NCBI GenBank assembly: GCA_013368315.1
Contig: JAACJM010000299.1
Location: 31,902 to 95,901, forward strand
Length of the DNA: 64,000 nt
Source: Tetrapyrgos nigripes
Lineage: Eukaryota; Basidiomycota; Agaricomycetes; Agaricales; Campanellaceae
Direction of reading: 5' to 3'
Positions 41,159 through 54,772 of this stretch are shown in pieces (within the stretch, counting starts at the first letter, position 1; the number at the start of each line of letters is the position of its first letter). The notes beneath the pieces were generated by a model, which was not told the origin of the DNA, did not search any database, and saw only the letters and a list, made by a program, of their open reading frames with translations. The position numbers and the translations under genes are program-made.

Positions 41159-44100
41159 CTGCTGACAAGTTCTAGTCTCTTTGGCGATGCACCTCGCGCT
41201 TGCTCAGGCTAATAGACACTCTCTAAATTAATGGGGGAACCCACAATGGTCATAGTGGGACTTAGTATAATAGCAGGTATCGTCCCCACACATGCATACT
41301 GCAAAATCTGAATCTACAGCTCGGACGGAAAACTAGGTAGGGGTCAACCTGGCCTCTCCTCGTCCAAAATGTCGATGATGCGTGGGTTCTTGTCTTTATG
41401 GCTTGTTTGGGCTTGAGCTATTTGTTTGACGTCCATCTTCCATCTCGCTCGGCTTGTAAAGGAGTTTGGTGGCTAGAGTCGTAAACGGCAGGGAGAGTTG
41501 AGAGAACTGAGACAGAGACGTGGTAGAGGAAGAAAGAAACAATCATTCCGTAACGGTACGTTTGTGACTGTGTGCTCCACTGACAGTGCACAACATGGTA
41601 TAGAAATTCTGCAGCATTTACAGTGCTACTGGCTGTGCCTGGCTGCAGAACATGCAGTAGTTACTGTGGCCTCTAAAGGCATAGATTCCCATGTATACTG
41701 GACTGTATATTGTGTTATATTAATCTCCGGCCATTACCACAAGTGTGCTCCACACTGAACAGCATGCTCCTCATTATCCACAATGATGAGCTTAGGCCTT
41801 GGACATCGTCCCTTGGATTTGATGTCTTCAAGGTGGGATTCTCTCCACTGGACTGGAAATCCCATGAAGCCCTAGGATCAGTTCATTTCTTTGGATGTAT
41901 GAGAGTTTCCTGAGGATGGGTTCCGGATCATCAATCCTAGATTCCTAACCTTTCGGTTTGCCTTCACGTTTGGCTCTGTTGTATTAGTATACTGTATGCT
42001 ATGCTGTCCGAAACCAGAACCACACTGAAACATACGGCAAAACATAAAATATAATAAGTGTGATAATGATTTGAGTATATATTTATGGCGCCAGTGCCAT
42101 TAGTGGTGATAAATGGGTGTCTGTATTCTTGTTCAACACTTGAGAGGCCTTTTAACAAAGCCGAGAAAGTACTTGGATAACCAGTGGCCTGACATAGAAA
42201 AAAAAAGATCTTGTAGCCGTCCATTCCTGTGATTAGTGGCAGATTACCAATGGGAAGTTGGGAGCGGTCCAGCATGGTATCCAGCAAGCATATCAGGCCT
42301 GCTGGAAAATCACCATCTTCTGCAATATTTGCTGAATATTGTACTGTATATTTGATCTGGATATTCCGCTGGATGCTTGGCCGAAGGAGCTTGGTCTTTC
42401 CACACAAACTTCACACGCCACAAAATTCATCTGAGTATCCAGGAAGCCTGCTAGATCCAGTTGGACGACTGCAATGATGACACATTGTCGTCTAAGTTTG
42501 GAACTGTGTTGAATTACAGTCTAATTACGGTCATTTTTGGGTCTTACAGACTTTTGATCTTACAGATTAGGATCTAATTACAGTCAATTCGGTCTTACAG
42601 AGCTCCACCATTGTTGTACCACGCACACTCATGTGCTCGATCCACTATTCGAGGCAGTTGTTGATACATTATTGATTTATAGTATCACTCAGAGCATAAG
42701 CAACTTCGGAAGCATAGTAAATGTCCAAAGAGAATGAAAGTCGAATAAAAGTCGTACACCTTACGATAGATTCCCACGCATTTTGTGGGTGCTTAGTGCC
42801 CCATCTCGGTCTTTGCTTCGACTCATAGTGTATCAACCAAAGCAATTTTGACCTCAGAGAAGTTTGGTAGAGTCTTTGGATATGTATCAGTACACGCTGA
42901 ATATTTTTGGGGGTGCTGTAATTTACTCTGCGAGAGATATCTGCACAATGACACAAAAATTTCAGAAAATGGTCAATCTGGGACATTCATCTTGGATTAG
43001 AAGTACCATTCGGTACTTTAAAAATTGTCAAAATATAAATAAATGTTCCAAGTATGGTATTAAATAATAATTTAAGATGATCCAGTGATTCCGTTAATAT
43101 TTGGGACTCATAGACTCACAAAAGTGATTGTGATGCAGAAACTTCAATAAAGTGCTTCATCCGAATGTTCAAACATATACATCACATGCTAGACTCCCTG
43201 GGTTACATTAACACTTCACTCAAAGATTAAAAGTCAAGTCTATATGTATATCCAGTTCTTATTTTTGGGCTCTGGTGGTGATCTTATTAGTTCAGGCCAG
43301 ATAGTATTGACAAAAGCATGTGAATGTCGAATTAATGACGAGCATTATGAATGCAACCAGTTGGCACTACTTATCTTCATCCATATGTCAGCCAGGAAGC
43401 AATTTTAAGCAAGGTAAATATGCCTACCAGTAGGTGGTATAGATCCTACACGCTCCAGAATTTATAACGCATGATTACCTTTCAGCCACAATTGCCCCTC
43501 ATTCACTGCAAATTCTCATTTGGTGCCCAGAAATCATTTGGAAGGGGGGGACACATAAGCCTTTTATTCTCTTAAAAACACACTCAACAACTACATCACT
43601 TGTTCTCGTGTATAGGTGTACACCAAATGGTATAAACCATGGCAAATGACGCAACCTGCCCAATTGGGTAATTTGGGTTTGATATAACCATTCATGTAAA
43701 TTGGACCCAATCAAGAGAGCATGGCATACTTAAGTACTTAATGTATTCTGTATGTATATGATATGCATCCATTTGAACAAAATGCAAACGCATAAGCCAA
43801 AACGGCTGTGCCTGGCCCTGAATTCTGATTGATGCGACCGCCAAGTCCTGACGCGGTGCTACCAACGGCATTTTCTGTAGAGAGACACAAGCTACCCATG
43901 CTGGAGATGGGCAGGTCGTGGTCCATGGGGAATATGTAAGCCTCATACTATCATAGTCTATAAAAGTGTAGAATATGGCTGTATGAGGAAGCCACTGAAT
44001 AGAGGAAGTGGCACTGCAGCGCATGGCTGCCAGTGGAATAGAAGGAAATTCCCATTTGACAAAAGGATTCCACAGTGGATCCCACTGGAGGGCTAAATCC

Positions 44101-46267
44101 TGGATTGCAAGATCCTGACTGACATTCCACATAAGTATTTATCAACGTCGATTAATGATGAGCGTCAACATGAGGCGCTAGTGAGCTAATTGTGGATGGA
44201 GAGAAGGCTTACCAAACAATGCTGCATATCTTACTGGATGTAGCTGGAAAGCATCCTGATGGATGCAGATCCAGCAATGTCCCAGTAATATCCAGCACTC
44301 TGGAGTGCTTGCCTCACAAGTGACTACTGCATGTTCTGCAGACAGGCACATCAGTCATTACTGTAGTATACAGTACAGCATATCTATGCTATGGACTGGA
44401 CAGTGACAAAAGGGCAAGATACCGCATCGGGATTCCAAAGACCTGCCTCGCCCTTGTCCAGCACACATCTCAGGGTTAACCCTAACTTTGAGTCCAGTGG
44501 TCCCAAATTATGGCAACTCGTGCCTCAGGAGAGTTAATGGGATGGCAAACTATCATGATGGCCCAGATATCTCTAAGGACTGGTCTGATTGCAGCTGGAT
44601 GATGTGATTATCAGTGAGGTAGGTACTGCGCACCGATTCTACCAGCGGCACTGTTACGGCTCGCAATCAGATAGAACAGAGAAAGAATAAATACTGAGTG
44701 TTCAGATTGTGGCATCTATTTGTGATTGATCATCCAAGGCATTGCTTACTGCCTGAGGTCTCCTAATGGCGACCATCAGCATAATTAAGCCTGTCTCTTA
44801 TATGAAGACACCTGATTGAATGATGACGGGATTTCTCCCTGTTTGTCCCAGTCAGAGACTCCAACCCCTCTCTATTATCCACTTTGAAAGTGGGATTACT
44901 ATACTCTACCAAACTCGAAGCCAAGGATTGTGATATCAAAGTGAGTCTTTCCATTCTACTTGAGGCGACCTTTCTGGAAATTTCAAGGTTGAACGATGCG
45001 GAATTCTAGAATGTTGTTGACGAGGTAAGTGAAAATCTCTAAGTATGGCTTTAAGAAGGGACTATGTCTGATTCAATCCTTGATATTAGAGACGCTACCT
45101 CCTCCGCCACAATCAGAAACGCTATTACTAGTGCTGATGCTGATCTCAGCGACCAAATTATTTCATTTACCATGTCAACCCCCATACTCACTACTACAGT
45201 TACAACAAAGCTAGATGGAAAGACTACAACATTGACTAGCATAAGTTTTAGTAACTTTGTTACTGAGGCTGCCATTCCTTTCCAGTAAGTGTTTTCACTC
45301 TTAGATTGGCATAAAAAAAAGGCTCAAAACGGCGTTCATGTAAGCTTGAGTATCAGTCAGTGGCAGTGCATTTCCGAGCGCTGAGGGTGAAGGCTACTTC
45401 CAGATCTCATGCTCTGTTTTCCTGTTACTTATGCTTAGGGCTGCTGGTCATGGCATCCCCAACTCCATTTGTTGAGAAAAAGGTACTATATTGATACAAC
45501 TTGGTGATACTATTGTACAAAGATATTTTGAGAATACTGAACAAGGATAAGGTGTTGTACAAGGACAAGAAAGTGGTTATATAGGAGAAAGATAGTTGGG
45601 AAACTAATGTACAAAAGTCACAAAATTGGAAATCATAATCAAGTGACCATTTTCATTTTTTTCTTTGCGCGAGTTTCAACTCTGGTAGACTGATCGTCAA
45701 CAGGTTTGGAACACAGCAATAGTTGAGTTGTAGTCTGTACAGGATACTCGAGGAATGTAGGCGTATTTGTGGCTACTGTATGCAGGTGATACTCCATAGT
45801 GATTGAAGACGTCGACGAGATGGCAGTTGAGAAAACAGCAGACTATGAATTTGAAAATGTGGACCACATGATTACTGGCAGATGACTATGCTGTTCGCAT
45901 GACTCGCAACATGGAGAAAAATGACTGATCAGTGTCATTTGAATTCTGCAAGTCCCTCCTCCTTATGGAGTTGGGGACCTCTGATTCTGAGACTCCACAA
46001 ACAATCTGCAGAGACAAACTTGATATATTCACAAACAGTAAGCAGAACAACACCTAAAAGCAACCAGGCTTACTAATGAACTATTCTCAGACATACATAG
46101 TTTTTTTTTCCTATTGAAATTTATAGGATGAGACAAAACTGCATTGTACCTTGAGGGTAAAAAAGAACTGTCATTTCTTCAATTCCAGAATTATTGGACA
46201 CAGAAAATAACCTAAAGCCAGGTTTTAGGACAGAGCAGTCTTCAAAAGCTGACAAAAGAACGTACCA
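41159..46267. other. Five-kilobase gene-poor AT-rich region
   Basis: No gene supported. Observations: a duplicated motif TGCAGAACATGCAGTAG at about 41648 and, inverted, CTACTGCATGTTCTGCA at about 44325; a roughly 50-bp direct repeat at 42516-42601 (TCTAATTAC-GTCA...GGTCTTACAGA twice); CGGCAC followed by TGTTACGGCTCG at about 44648, reminiscent of an LTR start; inverted CCCCAACTCCAT / ATGGAGTTGGGG at 45456 and 45965. A plus-strand frame at 45064-45288 (MSDSILDIRDATSSATIRNA, Thr-rich) ends at a GTAAGT donor-like site and could be a lone exon. Confidence 0.4.
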
Positions 46268-49200
46268 CTAAACTCCGTAATGGACAAATGGAACCCACTT
46301 TATGAATTGCATCTCACCAACCTCCTTTCGCAAATGTTTGACAGCTGCATGAAGTGCATACGCTGCACTCTGTCTCAGGTTCTGAGTCTCCAGTTCGTTG
46401 CGATGCCCCAAGAGACTTTCATAAACTTTATCAGCCACTACAGGTACTGGTGTGTCTTTGTTCCCAATTGACCACATGGTAGTGATGACACTCGGATAAC
46501 CCACAGCAAGCATACCAGCCACAAGATTGACCCCTTCTTCAGGGAGTTTCTCATTGCTTGCCACTATCTGACATGCAGAGAGAAATGCAAGTTCTGCATT
46601 CTCAAGAGATAAGCCCATCAAATCATGGAGCTTGAGTCTTCCATCATAAAGAGTGAATGCACTATCAAGGGGGTTTTTTGAATCTTGAATTCCATGGCAA
46701 GCGAGATGGACAATCTCATACTTGCCCATTTCCCTCTTGACAGTTTCAACAACTGCTTCTTCACAAGTGAGATGGCAGCTATGCTCAGGTGATGTGTAGG
46801 TCTGGATAATCCTTGCCTCTTCCTTGGTGTCAGGTTGAGAGACAATAAGAACTTTGGGTTTGTCTCTTGGATCCCGCTGGTGGGGTTTATGACCAGACTT
46901 GAGCATTGCACTCAATGTTGTAGTATATGAAGAGACCGCAAAGTCAGAGAGGTTAATGTCGTCTGCAGGATCTTTGGAACCATAGATACCAGCAGCATGA
47001 AGAGGGAGAAGGGCCAGAGCCCCTGTCACACACCATGTAATATGAGGAAGGCAACCTTCTGCAGAGTCATGTAGCTATCTTGAGGTAAGTATCTAATCAA
47101 TTGAACCAACAACATGAAGACTTACCACATCTTCAATTTCTGAGAAAATGGGTTGTACCACAGTGGACCATAGCCTGGCCAAAATTGATTTAAGTTGATC
47201 ATGACCCATCTCTGCCTGTTGCATTACACTGAATTGTTCTTCAGCACAATCAACTCTGACACCGCTGTCCTGAAGTGATGAAATCATTTCTGAATACATC
47301 TCTTCAGCTTGCTTGGATGAAAAGTCAGGGAGAGGAATGTGGATAGTACTGTGTGAAGAAGAAAGAACAAGTGCATCACAACGAGACCGGTCGACATTTA
47401 TGATGATGACAGGGCCATTCACAGCAGCAGGAGTAAGAGCAGACAGTTTCTTAGGCTTCAAGAAACTATCAAACCCATTCAACTTCCTGACTACTGCAAT
47501 GAGTGCTTCATACTCAGCTGCCAATTGAGTATGCTGCTGTGCTTCTTGCTTCCCAGTCATGTCTGTATGTGTATTTGGATTATTGATGGTGTCAGAGTGT
47601 GTGGATGTCCCAGCATTTTGTAGTGCTGTAGAAATCCTCTCCAGATTCTGAGCAAGCGATGAGTGCCAATCACGAAGATTATCCAATGACAATCGCAACT
47701 GGAGTATCTGGCCCCAGACTATGCGACGACCTTCCTCCAACCACTCAACTGCTTGGGTGAGATTCTCAGCAGAAATGGCAGTTGCAACAGCAGCATTGAT
47801 GGTCTGAACAATTTTGGGCAATTCTTCATAACGCTGATGTACAGTCTGTCCAGGCCAAATGAGCTGTGGAATAATCTCCAAAACCACTTTATATGCATCA
47901 AGTGCTGAGGAAGAGTCCTGGTAAGCTGAAGATAGGGTTGCCCATTTACAAGCAGCATGGTATCGGATTGAAGGAGGGCCACATGTATTTTTTGTGGATT
48001 GCTGGAAAGTTGAAATGACATTCTTGATGTCCCCCAGCTCTCCAATATGCTCAAATCGACCCTGAAGTGCTCCCCCCAGGTTGTTCAGCCTGGCTGCTTT
48101 GTCAGCATGGCCATCAGGAGTTAGATCAACAGCCTGTTGCAAGACCCGAATTGCATCCTCAATGTCCCCCAGCTCTCCAAGACGCTCAAATCGACACTGG
48201 AGTGCTCCCCCCAGGTTGTTGAGCTTGGCTGCTTTGTCAGCATAGCCATCAGGAGTTAGATTGACAGCCTCTTGCTTGACCCGAATTGCATTCTCAATGT
48301 CCCCCAGCTCCCCAACACACTGAAATCGACACTGGATAGCATTCCCAAGGTTGTTGAGGAAGGATGCTTTGTTAGCATGGCCATCAGGAGTTAGGTTGAC
48401 AGCCTGTTGTGTGACCAAAATTGCATTCTCGATGTCCCCCAGCTCCCCGAGACACTCAAACCGACACTGGATAGCATTCCGAGGTTGTTGAGGAAGGATG
48501 CTTTGTCAGCATGGCCATCAGAAGTGAGATTGACAGCCTCTTGCTTGACCTGAATTGCATTCTCAATGTCCCCCAGTTCCCAAGATACTGAAACCGACAC
48601 TGGAAGGCATTCCCGAGGTTGTTGAGGAAGGATGCTTTGTCAGCATGGCTGTCAGGAGTGAGATCAACAGCCTGTCGCATGACCCGAATGGCATCCTCAA
48701 TGTCCCCAAGCTCTCCGAGACGCTCAAATCGACGCTGGAGTGCTCCCCCCAGGTTGTTGAGCAAGGCTGCTTTGTGAGCATGGCCATCAGGAGTGAGATC
48801 AACAGCCTGTTGCCCAACCTGTATTGCATCCTTGATGTCCCCGAGCTCTCCAATACGCTCAAATCGACGCTGGAGTGCTCCCCCAAGGTTGCTTAGCCAG
48901 GATGCTTTGTCAGCATGGCTGTCAGGAGTGAGATCAACAGCCTGTTGCCTGACCTGAATTGCATCCTTGATGTCCCCCAGCTCTCCAAGACGTTCAAATC
49001 GATGCTGGAATGCTCCCCCCAGGTTGGTGAGCAAGGCAGCTTTGGAAGCATGGCTTTCAGGAGTGAGATTGACAGCTTCCCCAAAGAGTTGCACTGCATC
49101 ATCAATTGCAGCACAGTCTCCAGACTCTTGGAAATGCTTTAACTGCTCCACTGCAGAATTGTTCAACTCCTGAACCCATTCAGATTGAGTCAGTTGGCCT

Positions 49201-49582
49201 ACAATCAATCCTAAAGCCAACTGGAACACACCTTTATCAAGGAGTCCAAGCCAGTCATAACCTTCTGCTCCATGTCAATAGGTGTGTCATTAACAGAGCT
49301 GTCTTCAGTTGCCTATCATCCAACTGTGAGTATGCTGAGAGTTCCTCAACTAGATATTTACATACCTCTGCATTAGATTGTTCCAAGGACATGTTTTTAA
49401 TGGCCACCTCAAGCTCTGCAGCCTCATCTTCATGGTAGCTGAGTGTAGACGGAGTAAGTGTTCTGTCTGCCCCCTACAATAATTAAATTAGATATGTTAA
49501 GTAAGTGATTGCAGTGGTTACATACTACATCTGTAGCTGGACCTCTTGTTGGCTCCTCCAATGGAATATTGTATTCTGACAT
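46268..49582 (-). pseudogene. TPR-CHAT (caspase-like) protein gene with two one-base frameshifts
   Basis: ATG at 49582 starts MSEYNIPLEEPTRGPATD; the N-terminal exon structure down to about 49260 is uncertain. Then eight 45-residue tetratricopeptide-type repeats follow (about 49110-48000; consensus QAV.LTPDGHADKA..LNNLGGALQ.RFE.LGELGDIE.AI), nearly identical at DNA level. After a helical linker comes the CHAT domain: a GPVIIINVDRSRCDALVL core, then across the intron 47125-47076 ITWCVTGALALLPLHAAGIY, catalytic-type His in VHLACHG and Cys in AFLSACQ, and TTMWSIGNKD. CHAT domains are separase/caspase-like cysteine peptidases. Two repeats each lack one G in a GGG run (near 48582 and 48481), shifting the frame twice. 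These may be true mutations or assembly errors. Confidence 0.82.
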
Positions 49583-50429
49583 CTCAGACTATTCTTCGAC
49601 CAAATTAGCCATATTATCTGCAAACCAAACGGCAAAACCCAATACTTACGGTTCCCAAATGTACTGATCAAGATCCAATACTTCCGATCAACGATGAAGA
49701 GGAAAGTTGGTGATGATGATCTGCCTCTGAACGCAAAACAGGGAGGGGAAGAGGAGGAGGGGGAAGAAAAGGTGGGGAAGGGGTGGGAGGATCAATTTGG
49801 GAGCAAGACCAAGCCACAGTCGAGTGATTGACTATAAAAACTCAAGAAATTAGTCTACCGCCCATAATATCATGCTGGTTACTAACGCACCAGGCAAGTA
49901 ATCGGTTTCAAAATATAGTAAGAGATAACGGGAAATGTGGAGCGAAATAGGGATCAGTGATTTGATTAAACGCCAGAGGGTAGACAGCGTACGAATAGAC
50001 AAAGTCAATATAAGTTTCTTTGGTGTAAAAGACACTGTGCTTCGAGAACTCCTAGATCCAACAGAGAATAGGTTTCGTGAAGGATAACGCCAAAATCGTC
50101 GTAGAATGAAAATAATGCTAAGAGTTAGTACTATATATCTATACAATGCCAATTCATGTAACGTACGAGTATCGATCTCAGAGTATGACCAGAGAGCGCA
50201 GAGAAATTGAGCAAAAGAAGGGATTCAAAAAGAGCAAGTAAAACAACAGAGGAGAGCGGAGATATGGCTGAATTGGTGTACTATAAGTACCTGAAGTATA
50301 CGGTGAAAGCTGTTAAAAGATAAGGCACGAACACGCTCGGAGTTGAAACAAAACCGGTCGGAAGTGCTAAGAGAGAACACATGGGCTCAAGAATGCTGTC
50401 CTCATGTTATCTTGGCGTTCTCCTTCTTT
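49583..50429. other. Upstream region of the TPR-CHAT gene
   Basis: No gene supported. A G/A-rich tract lies at 49740-49790. A minus-strand frame at 49850-50152 with hydrophobic stretches lacks an ATG and splice support. Confidence 0.35.
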
Positions 50430-50990
50430 GAGATCGAATGATCACTTGTGGCGCATCTACAGCTTTGCGATGGGGGTCAGGTGTTTCATTTCTGATAGAT
50501 CTCATCGCACTGTCGGTGTGATGAGTTGTGTTTATGCGAATACTTCTATATGATTTATGGCAATTGGCTGTACACTGACCTTTTTAGATATGTATCCAAT
50601 CAAAAAGTGGGCTAGTCGTCTTATTCCATGACACTCACTTGTACTATCTTGGGTCCTGCAAGGCTTTCTGCTTCACCAGAGTCCCTCTGGTCCAGCATTG
50701 CCCAGAGTGTCCATTAGTCAGGTACTTCGATACTGAACTTCCAGTGATTGTTGCGTTGATGTCGGTTCTATGATCAACAAAAGACGCCTATGTTTAGCCT
50801 ATGGTTCAAAAACCCTCGGACGACAGCATCAGTTCCACCGGCACTTGAAGTATTCCGATGCTTTCACCATAGGAGTGACACGTTGTATTACGCACAACTT
50901 CAATACCGGTCAGTCCTGCATGCGCGCTAGCTTCCATTTCATCAAAATACTCGGAAGCAAGACGTAGTAGTCTGGGGCTGCTCCAGAGAG
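50430..50990 (-). pseudogene. Relic of an unrecognised gene, inverted partner of 34130-34800
   Basis: Minus-strand pieces RLASEYFDEMEASAHAGL, VRNTTCHSYGES and GILQVPVELML correspond to the plus-strand relic at 34130-34800. The flank ATGATTTATGGCAATTG (about 50550) and the CCAGAGTCCCTCTGGTCCAG stretch (about 50678) also have partners there. Stops interrupt it. Product unknown. Confidence 0.5.
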
Positions 50991-51026
50991 GGATGCATAC
51001 AGGAACATGGTGGCGTAGATCTAGTG

Positions 51027-51027
<1 letters not shown>

Positions 51028-51063
<36 letters not shown>
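51028..51063. repeat. GATA microsatellite, nine units
   Basis: Nine tandem GATA units, 36 bp. The apparent protein repeat SIYLSIYL on the minus strand is this tract translated. Confidence 0.95.
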
Positions 51064-51066
<3 letters not shown>

Positions 51067-51352
51067 AACGGCGTGGTCCTCTACGAACATGCCGGGTGTA
51101 GATGTTATACAGCCCGCTACAGCCTACATCTACTCCGAACACTCAAACAGCAGAATCAATCACGTCAGCGTCGTGACGGTAGTTCCACGGCGAGTGATTG
51201 GATCAATACAGGAAACCAAACGTTGGAACCCTAACCCCAACCCGAGTCTGAACCAAGCCTTTCGCTTCAAACACTACCACTGCTGCTCTCTACTCCCTCT
51301 ACACAATCCATGAGCTCTCTGTTTTCTCGTTAATGGATTCTGCTGGTCCTTT

Positions 51353-51823
51353 TTGGCGACATGTCTTCATATTTGCAAACTTCGACCACATCCATCTCGA
51401 CGATTTCCGGGTCGCTTTAATCGTATCTCTTTCGAAACCCAACCCTCTTTATGGACACGTTCTAAGCCTTTCTTGAGGCTACTCAAGGACGATAGCAAGG
51501 AGGACTGTCATGCCGTAAAGGAGGCGATGAGTAAGAGTGATCTAGAGCTTCAAACAGGTGAGTGACAGTCTAACTACTACTACCTTGTCGATTTCTCAAC
51601 AGTAGCTGTTGTCCGACGTTTTGTTCACTTCGCACCCTCTCTCCTCGGTGCTCTTCTTCCGCCTCCAACCATTCCAAACGACTACAAATCTATGCTCACA
51701 GCCTCAACAAATGTCCTTAAGGCACTCTTCATCTTTCCCACTCGTCTTATATTACCCTCTTCCCTCAAAATCGAACGAGAACCCCGTCGCTCGCGAAGAG
51801 GGTCGACTCGGAGGAGGTTCTGA
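51353..51823 (+). pseudogene. Two-exon fragment of an unrecognised protein
   Basis: A stretch ending at 51557 (SKPFLRLLKDDSKEDCHAVK) joins across a 45-nt intron to 51603-51823, which reads VRRFVHFAPSLLGALLPPPT, NDYKSMLTASTNVLKALFIF and ends in an Arg-rich tail with TGA. The joined frame looks like genuine protein, but there is no ATG upstream in frame. Downstream (to about 52420) further protein-like pieces appear in other frames (VTVIHYDHLIHPLFVSVWFS), so this may be the degraded 5' part of a longer membrane-protein gene. Confidence 0.35.
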
Positions 51824-54772
51824 TGTTTCGGCTCAGAGAGAGTTCCGAGGAACTTGGTCAAGGGGGAAGGTTACTGTTAAAGGCATCCGAGGGACAGGGG
51901 AGAGGTGGAAGACGCAATGGAGGGAGATAGGAAGGGGCCGGATTTCTGCTCAGATGGGCAGACGAGTGCCAGTAGGAGTGCGATTATAGACGAGATGGTG
52001 CAGATGCGGAAGGTTGAGAATGGGCTCGGTTTCGGAGCGTTGAGGTGTTGATGTAATGTACCTGTATGCTTTCTTTCTTTCTTCTTTTAGTCTCATCCTC
52101 AACCTCAACTTCGAGCTCGTTGTATACTCAATGATTCCATTCCTTCCCTCGAAATCCATCAGAAAGCTACCGGGATGTCTGAGCCTGCTATTGCAAGCAT
52201 TTGCTCGCGGACGACTCTTCATTTCCCACTAAGACATCATCTACCGTCACCGTCATCCACTATGACCACCTTATCCATCCGTTGTTCGTCTCGGTCTGGT
52301 TCTCGATCCTTTATCGCACTTGGACTTTTTACTCTCGTTCTCAGTCTACGTCCCGTCATCGAGGTGGGTTGGCTCTGTCTGTACAAAAAAAGCCAACTCA
52401 TCTCTTTCTCTCAGTATCATAGGTCTTCCGGCGACGACAAATCCTCACGTTCTACGCATCACCTCAAACCAAACCAAGGCAGTACCTCACTTGTGATGGA
52501 AGGTGTGTTTTGGTAGAGTTGGTTTGGATGAGGAGCTTTTGGGTTGGGGTGGAGAACGTAGTGAGCGAGGAGAAGATGAATAGGGTTCAAGGGACAGAGG
52601 GAGATAGGAAGGAGACGGGGACTTCGCTCGGGTCAGGTCAGTAGGGATACTGTGCGAGCCATAGCGCGAGAGTATGGGACTCGGAGTCGGGACTCAGAGG
52701 GTTGAAGTGGATACTAGTGTCCGTATGGAGAATGTACATATACATTTATCTTCAACGGCGTTCCCGTTCTTCATTCTTTAAATCCTGGTATTCTTGCACA
52801 TTACACACGGGCCATTCCTTCCCGAAGTACGATACAATATATGGCCTAATTCCCGGCCTTCTCTTTCCTTTTCTAGGTCTTCGAAGTCACTTCCTTCCTT
52901 TGATTCTCATCGTCATGCTAATCCCGCAGCCACATGCGTCCGGGATATAAGCATGACGGTGTCAACGAAATCCACGACGAAGAGACAGAAGTGAAAGATG
53001 ATGCCAACGTCGGTTACACTAACGTGACCAACACGCCTACTATGAGGACCACACCAACGTCGACATTTGCGTTCACACATCTTTGCCGACATGCATGATC
53101 AAACCTCATCCCCGTGTACACCTCATTTTTTTTCAAGCAATCTCACGTTGTTGGAGGTTTCACGTCGGAGGAGGATATAAGGTGGTAATGCCAGGTGTTC
53201 GCTTGGAGGTTTTGGGGCAGAGTTACTATGAGTTAGGGGCTGAAACTTTTGGATAAGTTAACGCAGATACATATATGTCAATCTTATTCAGATGATGGCG
53301 ATGGTGAGCTTTACTAGCGCTGCTCTGATTGCTTTTCAAGAATTCGGCTGCGTTCCTAGCTAGCTTCGGCTACATTATGGTCTACAGTGCGTCTTCATTC
53401 CCTGCTTGTAAGCCTGGTCTGACCTCGTCTCTCGTCCTTGGTATGTACTATAGATGTGCCTCGGCATTTGTTCGTATGTGTGCGTTCTTCCTACTATTAT
53501 ATACATACTTGTGTTCTCTGATCACCGTTTGTTTGATAGCTATGTATTGCGGCGCGCGCTTTCATTTATCTTCTTGATTGTAATTTTCCCGCTGCAGTTT
53601 ATCTTTTTCTGTATAATCGGATTTCGGTAATAACATGATCATTGTGTATATTGTAGCTGGGACTGCAAGCATCAACTAGTGAGCAAATGACTGATCGCTG
53701 ATATTGAGCATGGGCTAAGGCTTGGATGGCAACTCATTCTACGATGGATTAGAATGGCAACCATCCCCATCATGGCAGCACTGGCCATGCTATTTCACCG
53801 TGTCCCTTGATGTCCTCCATTTACGTTCGGTGCCAACGGTATCCATCGTGGTTCTGCAGCGGCATTATGGGGCCAGGTGGCGGGTATTGGAGTGTGATGG
53901 GCTACCCTGAGCCGATTAGCTGATGCCGAGACTCACCCGTCAGCACTACAAACCAAGGAAACACTAAACCCTGCATGCCCAAGTAGATCGTTTGATTTGG
54001 AGAGGGCTGAGCCGACGAGTTCGAGGGATTTGTAAATTGTCTAGCCATTTTCCAAGATTTTGGCGGAAGATTAGCAGAGTTGTTGGGGGAAGAAGGTGCA
54101 TAGATGATGAGTGAGAGGCAGCAGGAGATGTAGTATTTCGTCCGAATCTTCCCACATTTTCTCATTATCAATTGCAAGCTGGCTGCTGTATCTGTTATCT
54201 TTTCTGCCACCGTTTCTATAACGCAGCTGGCCCTCTGAGCAAGTTATTCAAGGACTTAAACCGAACTAGCGAGCTTCGAGCTTAAGGACTTTTGAGCCTC
54301 TTGATCCAGTCTTTATTGTATCCCATTTCTCAATATTTCAACAATCGAAAATTTCAAGGTGCGTGCATATCCTCATGAAGATGTTGAAGATGGGGGCGCA
54401 CTTGCGGTGCAAGCAGTCAAATTCTTTCAGCCAAATATGCAAAGCTCGGAAACACGATTGATCTAAACGTCAGCCAGCGCTGTAGCCTGTTAAGTAAGTG
54501 GTCCACGATCAATCTCGAATGTGCAACCAAGCTGCAATCCTTGCCAAGCAGTATGCACAGCTGCCCCTCACAGCACATGCTCCCTATGTCATTGACTCAG
54601 TAGGATACACAACTGTGATGTACAATAACTCATTTCATAGTTCAACTGCTCCTTCGCAGCGGAGCAACAGACAAAGGTACATCAAAGATGCTGATGCTCC
54701 TTTCCATCCGAAAATAAATAACTGGCGTGGATTTGTTCAAAACCAGAATAATCGCTCCAGCTGGAGCGTGAT
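51824..54772. other. Intergenic or degraded gene sequence
   Basis: Protein-like fragments at 52201-52420 and 52794-52994 lie in frames that do not connect. Nothing recognisable at 53000-54770. Open frames around 53329-53577 are hydrophobic but unsupported. Confidence 0.35.

Noticed and set aside
44640..44660. TGTTACGG after CGGCAC as an LTR start
   Set aside because: No matching LTR end, partner LTR or retroelement coding sequence was found nearby.
50942..51142. Repetitive protein SIYLSIYLSIYL on the minus strand
   Set aside because: It is the GATA microsatellite translated.
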